Below are positions 8,197-17,811 of a stretch of 41,206 bases of DNA, one piece after another. The stretch spans positions 1 through 41,206 of the forward strand of contig JADHWO010000016.1 in the NCBI GenBank assembly GCA_016783445.1. The letters run 5' to 3'. Positions within the stretch are counted from its first letter, which is position 1, and every line of letters begins with the position of its first letter. This stretch comes from Candidatus Aminicenantota bacterium (GTDB lineage: Bacteria > Acidobacteriota > Aminicenantia > Aminicenantales > Aminicenantaceae). Below the pieces are notes generated by a model that had not been told where the DNA came from, ran no database searches, and saw nothing but the letters and a program-made list of their open reading frames with translations. Both the position numbers and the translations under genes were made by a program.

Positions 8197-10677
8197 ATGA
8201 CCGAAGATTACAATTTTAAAAAGATTGAGAAAAAGTGGCAAGATAAGTGGGAAAAAGAGGAAGTTTTTAAGTCATGTGAAGACCCGCAAAAATCAAAGTA
8301 TTACTGTCTTGAAATGTACCCCTACCCTTCAGGTCATATCCACATGGGCCAGATCCGGAATTATGCGATTGGAGATGTGATTTCCCGTTTTCAAATCATG
8401 AAGGGGTTTAATGTTATACATCCCATTGGCTGGGATGCCCTGGGAATGCCAGCCGAAAATGCCGCTATTACACAGGGAATCCATCCACAGGAATGGACAC
8501 TTGGCAATATTTCGCATATGAAAAAGCAGCTAAAAAGGCTAGGTTTCAGCTATGACTGGTCAAGAGAAGTGAATACGTGTCTGCCCGAGTATTATAAATG
8601 GAACCAGTGGATTTTTCTCAAGATGCTCGAGAAGGACCTGGCTTATCGGAAAAAAAGCTGGGTAAACTGGTGTCCACAATGTAAAACTGTCCTGGCAAAT
8701 GAACAGGTTGTCGGAGAACGGTGCTGGCGGTGTGAGTCACTTGTCAAGCAGAAGGAGATGAAGCAGTGGTTCTTAAAAATAACAGATTATGCTGAAGAAT
8801 TACTTTCCGGTCACGAACTCTTGGAAAAATGGCCGGAACATGTCCTCCTTATGCAGAAGAACTGGATCGGAAAGAGCACGGGAGGTCATATAACTTTTCC
8901 TCTTTCTGATTCTTCACAATCAATTGAAGTTTTTACCACAAGAGTAGATACAATCTATGGAGCAACATTTTTGGTGCTTTCCCCTGAGCATCCCTTAAGT
9001 CAGGAACTGATCGCAGATTCTGATCAAAAAGAAAAGGCACAGGAATGGATAGAAAGAAACATTTCCGAGTCTCGTGTCAGAAAAGACCTGGAAGAAGTTG
9101 AAAAAGAAGGGATTGATACAGGGAAAAAGGCCATTAACCCTTATACAAATGAGGAAATACCGATCTGGATTGCCAATTATGTATTAATGGAATATGGCAC
9201 GGGAGCAATTATGGCTGTTCCTGCTCATGACCAGAGAGATTTTGACTTTGCAAAAAAATATTCATTACAAATCAAAGTCGTAATAGTTACGGAGGGAAAA
9301 TCTCCTGAGCTAGAGCCGGAAGAAGCGTTTGAGGATTATGGGGTGGTTGTTAATTCAGGGCAATTCTCTGGTAAGCCTTGTCATGAGGCGATAGAAGAGA
9401 TGGTTCAGTATGCTGAGGAGAAAGGATTTGGGAGAAAGAGTACACTTTATCGGTTAAGAGATTGGGGTATTTCCCGACAGCGGTATTGGGGAACACCAAT
9501 CCCCGTGATCTACTGCAAAAATTGCGGAATAGCCGGGGTTCCTTATGAAGATTTGCCAGTTTTACTCCCTTATGATGTGGAATTTGAAGGAAAGGAAGGA
9601 TCACCACTTGAAAATGTTGAAAGTTTTGTCAAAACTACTTGCCCGAAATGCCATGAGGAAGCCAGGCGAGAAACAGACACCATGGATACTTTTTTTGATT
9701 CGTCCTGGTATCATTATCGTTATACTTCACCCCATGAAGAAAAACTTCCTTTTAATTCTAAAGCTGCCGATTACTGGCTTCCTGTTGACCTCTATATAGG
9801 TGGTGTTGAGCATGCTATCCTTCATCTTATTTACGCGCGTTTTTTCTGTAAATTTTTAAGAGATTTTGGCTTATCTGTAGTTAATGAGCCTTTTCCCCGT
9901 CTGCTTGCCCAGGGAATGGTAACAAAAGATGGTGCAAAGATGTCAAAGTCCAAGGGTAATGTTGTTGATCCTGATGGCATAGTAGAAAAATACGGAGCCG
10001 ATACACTAAGACTTTTTATTCTTTTTGCTTCTCCACCGGAGAAAGAATTTGCCTGGAATGATGAAGGGATAGAAGGATGCTATAAATTCTTAAATCGTGT
10101 ATGGTTGGTTTTGCAGGAAAATCTGGATTTATACAAAGATAAATCCTCCAATAAAGTCAAAAGGAAAGAGGAAGAGAAGCCAACAAGCTTAATTATAAAA
10201 ATGCACCAGACTATAAAAAAGGTCAGCGAAGACATTGAGAAAAGATATCATTTGAATACAGCCATAAGCTCCTTAATGGAATACTACAACCAGATCAAAA
10301 AAGAAAAGGACGAATTAAGAAAAAGCGAGAAAGGAAAGGAGGTTTTAAAAGAGTCCCTGGAGAACCTGGTTATTCTGCTTTCTCCATTTGCTCCTCATCT
10401 GTGTGAAGAATTCTGGGAGAGAATGGGGCAGGAATCTTTTATTTTACGTTCTCCCTGGCCGTCATTTGACCCGAGCCTGGCCAAGGAGGAAAAAGTCACA
10501 GTTGTTGTTCAGGTTAATGGGAAATTAAGAGACAAATTTGAGGCTGAAAGAGACCTTGATGGGGACCTGATAAAAGAAATGGCTCTGGGCTTGAGCCGGA
10601 TTCGGAATATTGTCGGGGAAAAAAAGGTAAAAAAAATAATTTATGTCAGAAATAAACTAATTAATATTGTCTTATAA
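8197..10677 (+). CDS. leuS: Leucyl-tRNA synthetase
   Basis: This 826-residue class I synthetase charges tRNA-Leu. The HIGH-type motif HIHMG is at residues 47-51 and the KMSKS loop at 581-585. Zinc-type cysteine clusters occur at CPQCK/CWRCE and CKNC/CPKC. The CP1 editing domain is intact, with TTRVDTIYGATF and GTGAIMAVPAHDQRDFDF. The C-terminal anticodon and tail domains are present, so the enzyme looks full length. AGGAAG lies upstream of the ATG. It heads a leuS-lptE-holA cluster, an order also known in Escherichia coli. Confidence 0.99.
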   Translation: MTEDYNFKKIEKKWQDKWEKEEVFKSCEDPQKSKYYCLEMYPYPSGHIHMGQIRNYAIGDVISRFQIMKGFNVIHPIGWDALGMPAENAAITQGIHPQEWTLGNISHMKKQLKRLGFSYDWSREVNTCLPEYYKWNQWIFLKMLEKDLAYRKKSWVNWCPQCKTVLANEQVVGERCWRCESLVKQKEMKQWFLKITDYAEELLSGHELLEKWPEHVLLMQKNWIGKSTGGHITFPLSDSSQSIEVFTTRVDTIYGATFLVLSPEHPLSQELIADSDQKEKAQEWIERNISESRVRKDLEEVEKEGIDTGKKAINPYTNEEIPIWIANYVLMEYGTGAIMAVPAHDQRDFDFAKKYSLQIKVVIVTEGKSPELEPEEAFEDYGVVVNSGQFSGKPCHEAIEEMVQYAEEKGFGRKSTLYRLRDWGISRQRYWGTPIPVIYCKNCGIAGVPYEDLPVLLPYDVEFEGKEGSPLENVESFVKTTCPKCHEEARRETDTMDTFFDSSWYHYRYTSPHEEKLPFNSKAADYWLPVDLYIGGVEHAILHLIYARFFCKFLRDFGLSVVNEPFPRLLAQGMVTKDGAKMSKSKGNVVDPDGIVEKYGADTLRLFILFASPPEKEFAWNDEGIEGCYKFLNRVWLVLQENLDLYKDKSSNKVKRKEEEKPTSLIIKMHQTIKKVSEDIEKRYHLNTAISSLMEYYNQIKKEKDELRKSEKGKEVLKESLENLVILLSPFAPHLCEEFWERMGQESFILRSPWPSFDPSLAKEEKVTVVVQVNGKLRDKFEAERDLDGDLIKEMALGLSRIRNIVGEKKVKKIIYVRNKLINIVL

Positions 10678-10695
10678 ATTTTTTGTGAAATTGAT

Positions 10696-11205
10696 ATGAA
10701 GAGAAATATTTTATTGCTTTTTTTATGTCTTTTTTCTCTCCGGTGCGGTTACCACCTCCGGGGAACAGGAAGCTTCCTTCCTACCCATATCAAGAAAATA
10801 AATATCCCTATGTTCAAGAACTTAACAACACGCTTTGAGCTTGACTTGAAATTGACCCATAGTGTTATTGATGAGATGGTGGCAAGGGGAAAAGTAGAGA
10901 TGACAGAAGATATGGAATCTGCAGATGCTGTCTTGATAGGGGAAATTACTTCCTTCAAAGCCACGCCTATAGCTTTTTCTAAAGAAGCAACAGCCGACCG
11001 TTATAACATCATCGTTGCTGCCAATATTACCTTAAAAGACCTTGTCAACCAGAAAATTATATTTTCCAATCCCAATTTTATTTATCAGGATGAATACGAA
11101 GTGCCGGAAGGGACAGATTTTGAAACTGTTGAGTCTGAGGCATTGGACAAAATTGCTGAGAAATTTGCCCGCAGTTTAGTAACCAACATATTAGAAGGAT
11201 TTTAG
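10696..11205 (+). CDS. lptE: LPS-assembly lipoprotein LptE
   Basis: This 169-residue outer-membrane lipoprotein is the plug of the LptD translocon that inserts LPS into the outer leaflet. A signal peptide ends at Cys17 in SLRC followed by GYHLRGTG, the usual mature start of LptE. The lipobox is atypical, with Arg just before the Cys. The LptE-like body contains INIPMFKNLTTRFELD and a C-terminal helix. It lies 18 bases after leuS and 3 bases before holA in one operon, matching the leuS-lptE-holA order of other diderms. This is direct evidence for an LPS outer membrane. Confidence 0.88.
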   Translation: MKRNILLLFLCLFSLRCGYHLRGTGSFLPTHIKKINIPMFKNLTTRFELDLKLTHSVIDEMVARGKVEMTEDMESADAVLIGEITSFKATPIAFSKEATADRYNIIVAANITLKDLVNQKIIFSNPNFIYQDEYEVPEGTDFETVESEALDKIAEKFARSLVTNILEGF

Positions 11206-11208
11206 GGA

Positions 11209-12285
11209 GTGTATAGTTTTCTCCTGAAGAAAGAGATAAAGGAAGAAACTCTTGTCTCCTGTTATTTTCTTTATGGAGAAGAGACTTTTCCAGCTTATCA
11301 ATTTATTGATGGGCTTAAAGTAACTCTGATATCTTCTGAAAATCAAGACTTTAATGTAGATAAATTCAACCTTGAAGATAACTCCTGGGCAGAAGTCATA
11401 GATTTGGCCAGGACAATTCCTTTCTTTCTATCGCCATGGCGAATAATTATTGTTGAAGTGAAAAAAGGAAAGTGGGAGACTCTTTCTTCACCGGAGCAGC
11501 GAATATTAGAGGCTTATTTTTCCTCTCCTCCTTCGAGGACTGTCATTGTGGTTGTTTTTTCAGGGAAAATAAGAAAAAATTCCTCTCTTTTCAAATTTTT
11601 TTCCTCTCTTCCCTCTTCAAAAGCCTTTTCGAAAGAGTTGAGGCGTTTAAATGAAAAGGATCTCCACAACTGGATGGACAAGAAATTTTTATCTTATGGG
11701 AAGATAGCTACTCCAGATGCTATAAGAAGGCTGGGGGAGTTTGCTGGAAATGACCTTAGAAGTGTGAATAACGAGATAGAAAAACTAATTACATTCGTAG
11801 ATGATAAGAAGGTAATTGAGCTGGATGATGTAAACCAGGTTTCAGGCTGGGTCAAGACCTTTGTTGACTGGGAGATTGCTGAAAGTCTAGTTAAAGCTGA
11901 CTATCAACAGTGCCTTGTTGTGCTGGACAATTTGATAAAGAAAGAAGGTGTCGAGCTAGTAAATATACTTGGTTCAATAGGCAGGTTTTTCCGTGATATT
12001 TTTATGGCAAAGCTTCTGCTTAGAGAGAAAGATGTCGATAAAAAAGCGATTTTTAAAGAATTGAGGCCTCAAATTCAAGAAAAATTCAGAGACCTTTATG
12101 CAACTAAATTCAAGGAATTATTTTTTTTGGTGGATATATTTTCGATGAAAGATTTGAATCGTATTTTGACTGAACTTGAGGAAATTGATTTAAAGATGAA
12201 GACATCTTCTTCTAATGTGCAGACGCTTCTGGAAGTGTTCCTATTTAGTTATTGCAGCCTTAGGAAGAAGGAAAGAATCACTTAG
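11209..12285 (+). CDS. holA: DNA polymerase III delta subunit
   Basis: This 358-residue protein is the clamp-loader delta subunit that opens the sliding clamp. It has the N-terminal YFLYGEETFPAYQFIDGLK segment, a degenerate AAA+ fold, the conserved FAGNDLRSVNNEIEKLITF helix pair and the C-terminal collar helices. The start is GTG at 11209, three bases after the lptE stop, with GGGAG-like sequence overlapping the lptE end. Its 3' end overlaps the 3' end of convergent rpsT by 8 bases. Confidence 0.9.
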   Translation: MYSFLLKKEIKEETLVSCYFLYGEETFPAYQFIDGLKVTLISSENQDFNVDKFNLEDNSWAEVIDLARTIPFFLSPWRIIIVEVKKGKWETLSSPEQRILEAYFSSPPSRTVIVVVFSGKIRKNSSLFKFFSSLPSSKAFSKELRRLNEKDLHNWMDKKFLSYGKIATPDAIRRLGEFAGNDLRSVNNEIEKLITFVDDKKVIELDDVNQVSGWVKTFVDWEIAESLVKADYQQCLVVLDNLIKKEGVELVNILGSIGRFFRDIFMAKLLLREKDVDKKAIFKELRPQIQEKFRDLYATKFKELFFLVDIFSMKDLNRILTELEEIDLKMKTSSSNVQTLLEVFLFSYCSLRKKERIT

Positions 12286-12556
12286 AGGTAGGAGAGGTGA
12301 GCAATTCGACCTGACGGCTCAGCCTTGACTTGTCTCTGTTGCCCTTATTTTCGTGGATTGTTCCCTTTTTAACTGATTTATCAATAAAAGAGAAAGTTAT
12401 AGGGAGGAGTTTTAAAGCGGTTTCACGGTCATTATTATTAATGGCTTCTCTCAATTTTTTTACCTGGTTACGAAGGGCAGACTTATTCTTCTTATTTATG
12501 GCGTTCCTGCGCAAGTTTCGTCTCCACTGCCGAATGGCTGATTTGTGAATAGCTAT
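12278..12556 (-). CDS. rpsT: 30S ribosomal protein S20, apparent ATA start codon
   Basis: S20 binds 16S rRNA in the small subunit. Read from ATA at 12556 the product has 92 residues and begins AIHKSAIRQWRRNLRRNAI after the initiator, matching the usual S20 N-terminus (of the type MANxKSAxKRxR). AAGGAG lies about 6 bases before the ATA. In this frame there is no ATG, GTG or TTG between the upstream stop and the ATA. The first ordinary start is TTG at 12514, which would delete the conserved N-terminal helix. The promoter at 12581-12609 would start the mRNA about 18 bases before the ATA. E. coli rpsT also uses a rare start (TTG) tied to autoregulation. Confidence 0.85.
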   Translation of the reverse strand: MAIHKSAIRQWRRNLRRNAINKKNKSALRNQVKKLREAINNNDRETALKLLPITFSFIDKSVKKGTIHENKGNRDKSRLSRQVELLTSPTSK

Positions 12557-12580
12557 TTTTCTCTCCTTTTTGAAAAGAGT

Positions 12581-12609
12581 ATGATAAGATATCTCCTATC
12601 TAAAGTCAA
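12581..12609 (-). promoter_or_regulatory. Sigma-70 promoter for rpsT
   Basis: On the minus strand TTGACT (12609-12604) is spaced 17 bases from TATCAT (12586-12581). Transcription would begin near 12574, giving a leader of about 18 bases that includes the AAGGAG site and ends at the ATA start codon. Confidence 0.6.
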
Positions 12610-12747
12610 ACATATTACTAGTTATTTGTGATTGGCTAGGGGCGATGAGTATAGAGTTAAAGGCTCCGGGCACAAAAGATAATGAAGCATTTTTTTTGAG
12701 AAGTTTCCCGTAATAAAAGGTCAAACAAACGGGAATTGTGAACTGAC

Positions 12748-14325
12748 ATGAAACAAAAAGACCAAGATCGAAGGTTACTGAGATCAACTTTTGCCGTTTC
12801 CGCTCCTACCATGCTGAGCAGGATTATGGGTTATATCAGAGACCTGCTCCAGGCATTTTACTTAGGGACCAGTAGATTGGGTGATGCTTTTGCTACTGCT
12901 TATATTATCCCAAATTTGCTGAGAAGATTAACAGGCGAAGGAGCGATGACAGCAGCTTTTATTCCTGTTTTTACCCAGATTAAGAAGGAAAAGACAAAGG
13001 AAAAGCTCTGGAAGTTTGCAAATGCCTTCTTTTTTGATTTGACCTTGATTATGGCGTTGCTCACAGTGTTGGGTATAATTTTTTCTCCGCTTTTAGTTAG
13101 AATTCTTGCTCCAGGCTTTGGAGATGCTCCAGGGAAATGGGAGTTGACTACTGCTCTTACACGGTTAATGTTCCCTTATATTTTTCTAATAAGCTTGGCA
13201 GCTCTGGCTATGGCAATTCTTAACTCTTTCCGCAAATTTTTTGTTCCTGCCTTTACTCCTGTCCTTTTTAATCTGGCGATTATAAGTGCGGCCTTTTTTT
13301 TCGCGAGAAAGGCAGAGGAGCCTGCCTATGTTTTTGCAGTTGGAGTTGTTGTTGGTGGCATATTGCAGCTTGGTTTCCAGATTCCATTTCTATGGAGAAA
13401 TGGAATGCGCTTTAAATTCGGCCTTTCATTTACGCATCCAGTGGTCCGCAAAGTGGGAAAGCTTATGATCCCTGGTATATTTGGAGCTGGGATAGTACAG
13501 ATTAACTTTGCCATAAGCCGGGCGATTGCCTCTGTTTTAGAGGAAGGAAGTGTTGCTTCCCTCTACTTTGCCTCGAGAGTTCAGGAGCTTACTCTGGGCA
13601 TCTTTTCTATCGCCCTTTCTATCGCCCTTCTGCCAACTTTTTCTGAACAGGTTGCCCATAAGGATATCCAGGGAATGAGAAAAACTCTCGTTTTCTCTTT
13701 TAAATTGATATTTTTTATTACACTTCCAGCTATGATGGGATTACTGGTACTCAACCGCCCCATCATTCAGGTTCTCTTTCAGTATGGAGTATTTGATGTC
13801 CAGTCAACTACAAAAAGTGCACTGTGTCTGTTCTATTTTGCCCTAGGCATTCCGTTTATTTCCGGAATCAAAATTTTATCTCCTGCCTTTTACTCCTTTA
13901 AGGATATAAAGACTCCTGTTATTGTTGCTTTTTTTATTATGCTGGGCTACATTGGATTATCTTTGATTTTGATGAATCCTCTACGCGTGGGGGGGATTGC
14001 TCTTGCTTTATCCATAACTTCAGTATTAAATTTTATTTTGCTTTTTTTTCTCCTGGAAAAAAAGATCGGAAAAATAGAAAAAAAAGAGTTCATAATTCCG
14101 GCCTTAAAATATGGCTTTTCTGCGGTTGTTATGGGCGGAGCTGTCTGGTATTTTTTTAAGCAATTTGAATTTATCCGTCTTGCTTTTTTCCCTAAACTCG
14201 GTGTTCTGCTTTCAGCTATAACACTGGGAATTCTGGTGTATATTTTATTAAATTTGCTTTTTAACCATGAAGACTTAAAGAGCTTAAGAGATGCTTTCTC
14301 CCGTGAGAGAATCTTGAAGGAGTGA
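12748..14325 (+). CDS. murJ: Lipid II flippase MurJ
   Basis: This 525-residue MOP-superfamily membrane protein flips lipid II for peptidoglycan synthesis. It has about 14 membrane segments. The N-terminal family sequence runs STFAVSAPTMLSRIMGYIRD, then GDAFATAYIIPNLLRRLTGEGAM, AFIPVFTQ and later PGIFGAGIVQINFAISRAIA. There is no strong ribosome-binding site. A TTCCCGT/ACGGGAA inverted repeat (12705-12735) lies just before the start and could fold in the leader. It diverges from rpsT and is followed closely by dtd. Confidence 0.97.
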   Translation: MKQKDQDRRLLRSTFAVSAPTMLSRIMGYIRDLLQAFYLGTSRLGDAFATAYIIPNLLRRLTGEGAMTAAFIPVFTQIKKEKTKEKLWKFANAFFFDLTLIMALLTVLGIIFSPLLVRILAPGFGDAPGKWELTTALTRLMFPYIFLISLAALAMAILNSFRKFFVPAFTPVLFNLAIISAAFFFARKAEEPAYVFAVGVVVGGILQLGFQIPFLWRNGMRFKFGLSFTHPVVRKVGKLMIPGIFGAGIVQINFAISRAIASVLEEGSVASLYFASRVQELTLGIFSIALSIALLPTFSEQVAHKDIQGMRKTLVFSFKLIFFITLPAMMGLLVLNRPIIQVLFQYGVFDVQSTTKSALCLFYFALGIPFISGIKILSPAFYSFKDIKTPVIVAFFIMLGYIGLSLILMNPLRVGGIALALSITSVLNFILLFFLLEKKIGKIEKKEFIIPALKYGFSAVVMGGAVWYFFKQFEFIRLAFFPKLGVLLSAITLGILVYILLNLLFNHEDLKSLRDAFSRERILKE

Positions 14326-14333
14326 AGGGAAAA

Positions 14334-14801
14334 ATGAAAGTGGTCTTACAAAGAGTGAAACATGCCGCTGTTGAAGTCAAGGGGAAGATTACAGGAGAGA
14401 TTGGGAGAGGTCTTTGTCTCCTTGTTGGCATAAATAAAGGCGATTCAGAGAATGATGCTTTGTATCTGGCAAATAAAATCGTGGAGTTGAGAATTTTTCC
14501 TGATGAAGAGGGGAAGATGAACCTGTCCTTACAGGATATACGAGGAGAGGTGCTTGCCGTTTCTCAGTTCACTCTTGCCGGTTCTGTAAAAAAAGGAAGA
14601 AGGCCCAGTTTTGACAAAGCAGAAGAACCGGGAAAAGCGGAAAAGCTTTTTTCTTATTTTGTGGAGTTAATCAGGCAGAGAGGAATAAGGATTAAAACAG
14701 GAGTTTTTGGGGCTTTGATGGATGTCCGTTTGATTAATGATGGCCCCGTAACATTTATTATTCAAAAGAAGAACTTATCTGAAAACGAGATGAAGAAATA
14801 G
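14334..14801 (+). CDS. dtd: D-aminoacyl-tRNA deacylase
   Basis: This 155-residue enzyme frees tRNAs mischarged with D-amino acids. It begins MKVVLQRVKHAAVEV, has the SQFTLAG (SQxT) active-site motif and ends with the NDGPVTF (NxGP) motif. The start is taken at ATG 14334, which matches the family N-terminus; an in-frame GTG at 14322 would add four residues. The gene starts 8 bases after murJ ends, so the two are probably co-transcribed. The 78-base gap to convergent ribBA shows no clear terminator. Confidence 0.96.
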   Translation: MKVVLQRVKHAAVEVKGKITGEIGRGLCLLVGINKGDSENDALYLANKIVELRIFPDEEGKMNLSLQDIRGEVLAVSQFTLAGSVKKGRRPSFDKAEEPGKAEKLFSYFVELIRQRGIRIKTGVFGALMDVRLINDGPVTFIIQKKNLSENEMKK

Positions 14802-14879
14802 AAGCAGATTTTTACCCTTTCAGTCTTTATGGGACTACTCGTTTTTGAAAGTATTATATATAATTACTCGTGGAAACCT

Positions 14880-16097
14880 TTATACCATTTCCAGAATATG
14901 GCCTAATTTTTCCTTTTTAGTCTTCAGATATTTGATATTGCGTTTGTTCGGTGGAATTTCGATGGGTACACGCCCAACAATTTCTAAGCCATACCCTGAT
15001 AATCCGATGAATTTTCGGGGATTGTTAGTTATTAGGCGGAGCTTGGTGATTCCCAGGGAGACCAGTATTTGAGCTCCTATTCCATAATCCCTTTGGTCAG
15101 GCTTAAAACCCAGTTTTCTATTGGCTTCAACCGTGTCCAATCCATGGTCCTGCAATGCATAGGCCCTGATTTTATTGGTAAAGCCGATTCCTCTTCCTTC
15201 ATGATTAAGAATATAAAGAATGACTCCTTTTCCTTCTTTATTGATCATCTCCATAGCTCTGTGAAGCTGCTGTCCGCAGTCGCAGCGAATAGACCCAAAA
15301 GTGTCTCCTGTTAGACACTGAGAATGAGCACGAACAAGGATTGGTTCATCCTTTGTGATTTCTCCTTTGACCAGGGCGATATGGTCTTCTTTATGAATTA
15401 TGTCTTCAAAGATCATCACTTTAAAATCCCCGAATTTTGTTGGTAACTCAGTCTCTTCCACCATTTTTACTAGTCTTTCATGCTTCATCCTGTATTTAAT
15501 AAGGTCAGCGATAGTTAGAATAGGAATGTTATGAACCTGGCTGAACTCTTCGAGCTGAGGCATCCGGGACATGGTTCCGTCTTCGTTCATGATTTCGCAG
15601 ATGACACCTGCAGGCTTTAAGCCTGCCAAACGAACGATGTCCAGCGCTGCTTCTGTCTGACCTGACCTCTCCAGAACACCGCCTTCTTGTGCTTTGAGGG
15701 GAAAAACATGGCCTGGCCGGGTAAGGTCTTCGGGACGCGTTTTGGAGGATATGGCAGTTAAAACTGTTTTGGCCCGGTCATAGGCAGATATACCCGTAGT
15801 AACTCCTTCTTTGGCATCTATGGAAACAGTAAAGGCTGTTCCAAAGGGAGCCGTGTTATCTCGAACCATTAATGGAATATCGAGTTCCTTCAGCCTCTTT
15901 TCAGTAAGAGGCAGACAGATAAGGCCACGGGCGTGTTTTGTCATGAAATTGATTGTTTCTGGAGTGACTTTTTCAGCCGCAACCATGAGGTCACCCTCAT
16001 TTTCCCGGTCTTCATCATCGACAATAATTATAAGCTTGCCTGCTTTTACAGCTTTAACAGCTTGTTCTACTGAAGCTGTTATATATTTGTTTTTCAT
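14880..16097 (-). CDS. ribBA: Bifunctional DHBP synthase / GTP cyclohydrolase II
   Basis: This 405-residue protein performs both entry steps of riboflavin synthesis. Residues about 1-205 form DHBP synthase ([40 protein letters not shown]). Residues about 206-405 form GTP cyclohydrolase II, with zinc cysteines in [17 protein letters not shown] and the catalytic segment [11 protein letters not shown]. Both halves look intact. It is the last gene of ftsY-ribD-ribE-ribBA; no ribH (lumazine synthase) is in this window. Confidence 0.98.
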   Translation of the reverse strand: MKNKYITASVEQAVKAVKAGKLIIIVDDEDRENEGDLMVAAEKVTPETINFMTKHARGLICLPLTEKRLKELDIPLMVRDNTAPFGTAFTVSIDAKEGVTTGISAYDRAKTVLTAISSKTRPEDLTRPGHVFPLKAQEGGVLERSGQTEAALDIVRLAGLKPAGVICEIMNEDGTMSRMPQLEEFSQVHNIPILTIADLIKYRMKHERLVKMVEETELPTKFGDFKVMIFEDIIHKEDHIALVKGEITKDEPILVRAHSQCLTGDTFGSIRCDCGQQLHRAMEMINKEGKGVILYILNHEGRGIGFTNKIRAYALQDHGLDTVEANRKLGFKPDQRDYGIGAQILVSLGITKLRLITNNPRKFIGLSGYGLEIVGRVPIEIPPNKRNIKYLKTKKEKLGHILEMV

Positions 16098-16126
16098 TTT
16101 CTATTTTTTCCTATATTATTCTTTTA

Positions 16127-16717
16127 TTACTGTTTCTTTTTACTCATCCAATTATACACGTATTTTCCGAGCATGTCACACTCGATATTGACCGCATTGC
16201 CTCTTCTTATATCCCCAAAATTTGATTTTTTTAATGTGATAGGAATAAGCTCAACATCAAACGAAGAAGGGCCTAAATCAGCAATTGTTAGGCTTACTCC
16301 GTTTAATGCGACTGAACCTTTAGGGATAAAGTAAGGCTTGAGCTCCGGAGGATAGGAGATTGTCAGTCTCTTTCCAGTTTTTTTCTCTAAAATTTTTAGT
16401 ACTTTTCCTTGTGCGTCGACATGCCCTGTTACGAGATGGCCGCTCAAGGGAGAAGAAAGAGATAGAGGCAGTTCAAGATTGAGCTTTTCACGTTTCTGCA
16501 GAGAGCCCAGATTGGTTTTTTGGACTGTTTCCTGAGAGAGAATAAAGAAAAGGGTATGTTTTTCCTTTCTGATAAGACTAAGGCATACACCGTTTACAGC
16601 TAAGCTTTCGCCAATATTAAAACGAGAAGAAATGGAGGGTGCCTCAACAGCTATTTCCTGCTTTCCCTGTCGGTATCCCTTAAAATGGCCTAAATGATGA
16701 ATGATTCCTGTAAACAT
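16127..16717 (-). CDS. ribE: Riboflavin synthase alpha chain
   Basis: This 196-residue enzyme dismutates two lumazine molecules into riboflavin. It shows the expected internal duplication: [10 protein letters not shown] and [10 protein letters not shown] in the first barrel, GHVDAQGKV at the junction, and [12 protein letters not shown] in the second. Its ATG overlaps the ribD stop by one base (TAATG), and ribBA follows after 29 bases. Confidence 0.97.
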   Translation of the reverse strand: MFTGIIHHLGHFKGYRQGKQEIAVEAPSISSRFNIGESLAVNGVCLSLIRKEKHTLFFILSQETVQKTNLGSLQKREKLNLELPLSLSSPLSGHLVTGHVDAQGKVLKILEKKTGKRLTISYPPELKPYFIPKGSVALNGVSLTIADLGPSSFDVELIPITLKKSNFGDIRRGNAVNIECDMLGKYVYNWMSKKKQ

Positions 16718-17811
16718 TAGAAATATCCCTCCATAATAATATCTTTGTCGATTTGAAAAACGTGTGTTCTCTTTAGAATAAGAGAATCTTTAATTAAATC
16801 AGAACCTTTCCCCTGGAAAAAAGACGGGGCTTCTTTGCCTCCAATCAGTTTGGGAGAAACAGAGACATAAATCTTATCCATTAGTTTCTCTTCTAGCATG
16901 GATGTAAGCAGCTGACCGCCACCTTCAACAAATACGCTTGATATTTCGTTCTGGCTCAACCAGGATAAGACTTTCTTTAAATTAATCCTGGGAGAAGAGA
17001 GAGGAATAACATTAACACCTTTGTTTAACAAAGCATCAGCCTTCCTCTGGGAAGCTTTTTTTGAAGTAAAAACCAGAATTTTTCCTCGGGAAAGAGAAGA
17101 AAGAATCCTGGCTTTTAAAGGAAGACGAAGACGGGAATCAAGGATAACCCGTGTTATATGTTTTCCTTTCCAATTTGGATGACGCACAGTGAGGAGCGGG
17201 TCGTCCTTGAGGATCGTGTTAATTCCAACCATCAAGGCATCGTGTTCTCCTCTTAGGAGATGCATGTATTTTCTTGTCTGTGGAGAAGAAATCCATAAAG
17301 ACGCGCTTTTTTTTGTGGCGATTTTCCCATCGAGGCTTATTGCAGCCTTTGCAGTAACAAAAGGGAGTTTTTTTGTTATATATTTTATGTATGTCTCGTT
17401 CAGGCGTCTATTTTTCTCCTCTAAAAGGCCAACAGAGACTTCTATTCCAGCCTGTTTAAGCTTTTTAACACCCTTTTTAAAAACAAGGGGGTTTGGGTCA
17501 TGGGCGGAAATAACCACTCTTTTCAGATGTGCCTGAAGCATGTTCTCCACACAAGGAGGAGTTTTTCCCCAGTGAACACAGGGCTCAAGAGTAACATAAG
17601 CCGTGCTGTTGCGAGATAAAGATCCTGCTTTCCGGAGAGCTACGGCTTCTGCGTGGGGATGGCCGGGCTTTTCATGATAGCCATCGCCTAAAATGACATC
17701 TTTTTTAACGATAACGGCTCCCACGTATGGATTTGGACTTGCCCATCCTTTGGCTTTTTCGGCTAAGGCATAGGCCATCTGGAGATAGAAAATATCTTTT
17801 AAGTTTTTCAT
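16717..17811 (-). CDS. ribD: Bifunctional riboflavin deaminase/reductase
   Basis: This 364-residue enzyme carries out the second and third steps of riboflavin synthesis. The N-terminal deaminase domain (about residues 1-145) has zinc ligands in HAEAVAL and PCVHWGKTPPC. The C-terminal reductase domain (about 150-364) has TAKAAISLDGKIAT, the NTILKDDPLLTVR segment and the VEGGGQLL motif. Its start overlaps the ftsY stop by four bases (ATGA). Confidence 0.98.
   Translation of the reverse strand: MKNLKDIFYLQMAYALAEKAKGWASPNPYVGAVIVKKDVILGDGYHEKPGHPHAEAVALRKAGSLSRNSTAYVTLEPCVHWGKTPPCVENMLQAHLKRVVISAHDPNPLVFKKGVKKLKQAGIEVSVGLLEEKNRRLNETYIKYITKKLPFVTAKAAISLDGKIATKKSASLWISSPQTRKYMHLLRGEHDALMVGINTILKDDPLLTVRHPNWKGKHITRVILDSRLRLPLKARILSSLSRGKILVFTSKKASQRKADALLNKGVNVIPLSSPRINLKKVLSWLSQNEISSVFVEGGGQLLTSMLEEKLMDKIYVSVSPKLIGGKEAPSFFQGKGSDLIKDSLILKRTHVFQIDKDIIMEGYF

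Noticed and set aside
12596-12787. Minus-strand open frame of 63 codons overlapping the murJ start
   Set aside because: It overlaps the rpsT promoter and murJ coding sequence and has no recognisable protein features or ribosome-binding site.
14802-14879. Terminator between convergent dtd and ribBA
   Set aside because: Only a four-base AGTC/GACT inverted repeat without a T-run was found.
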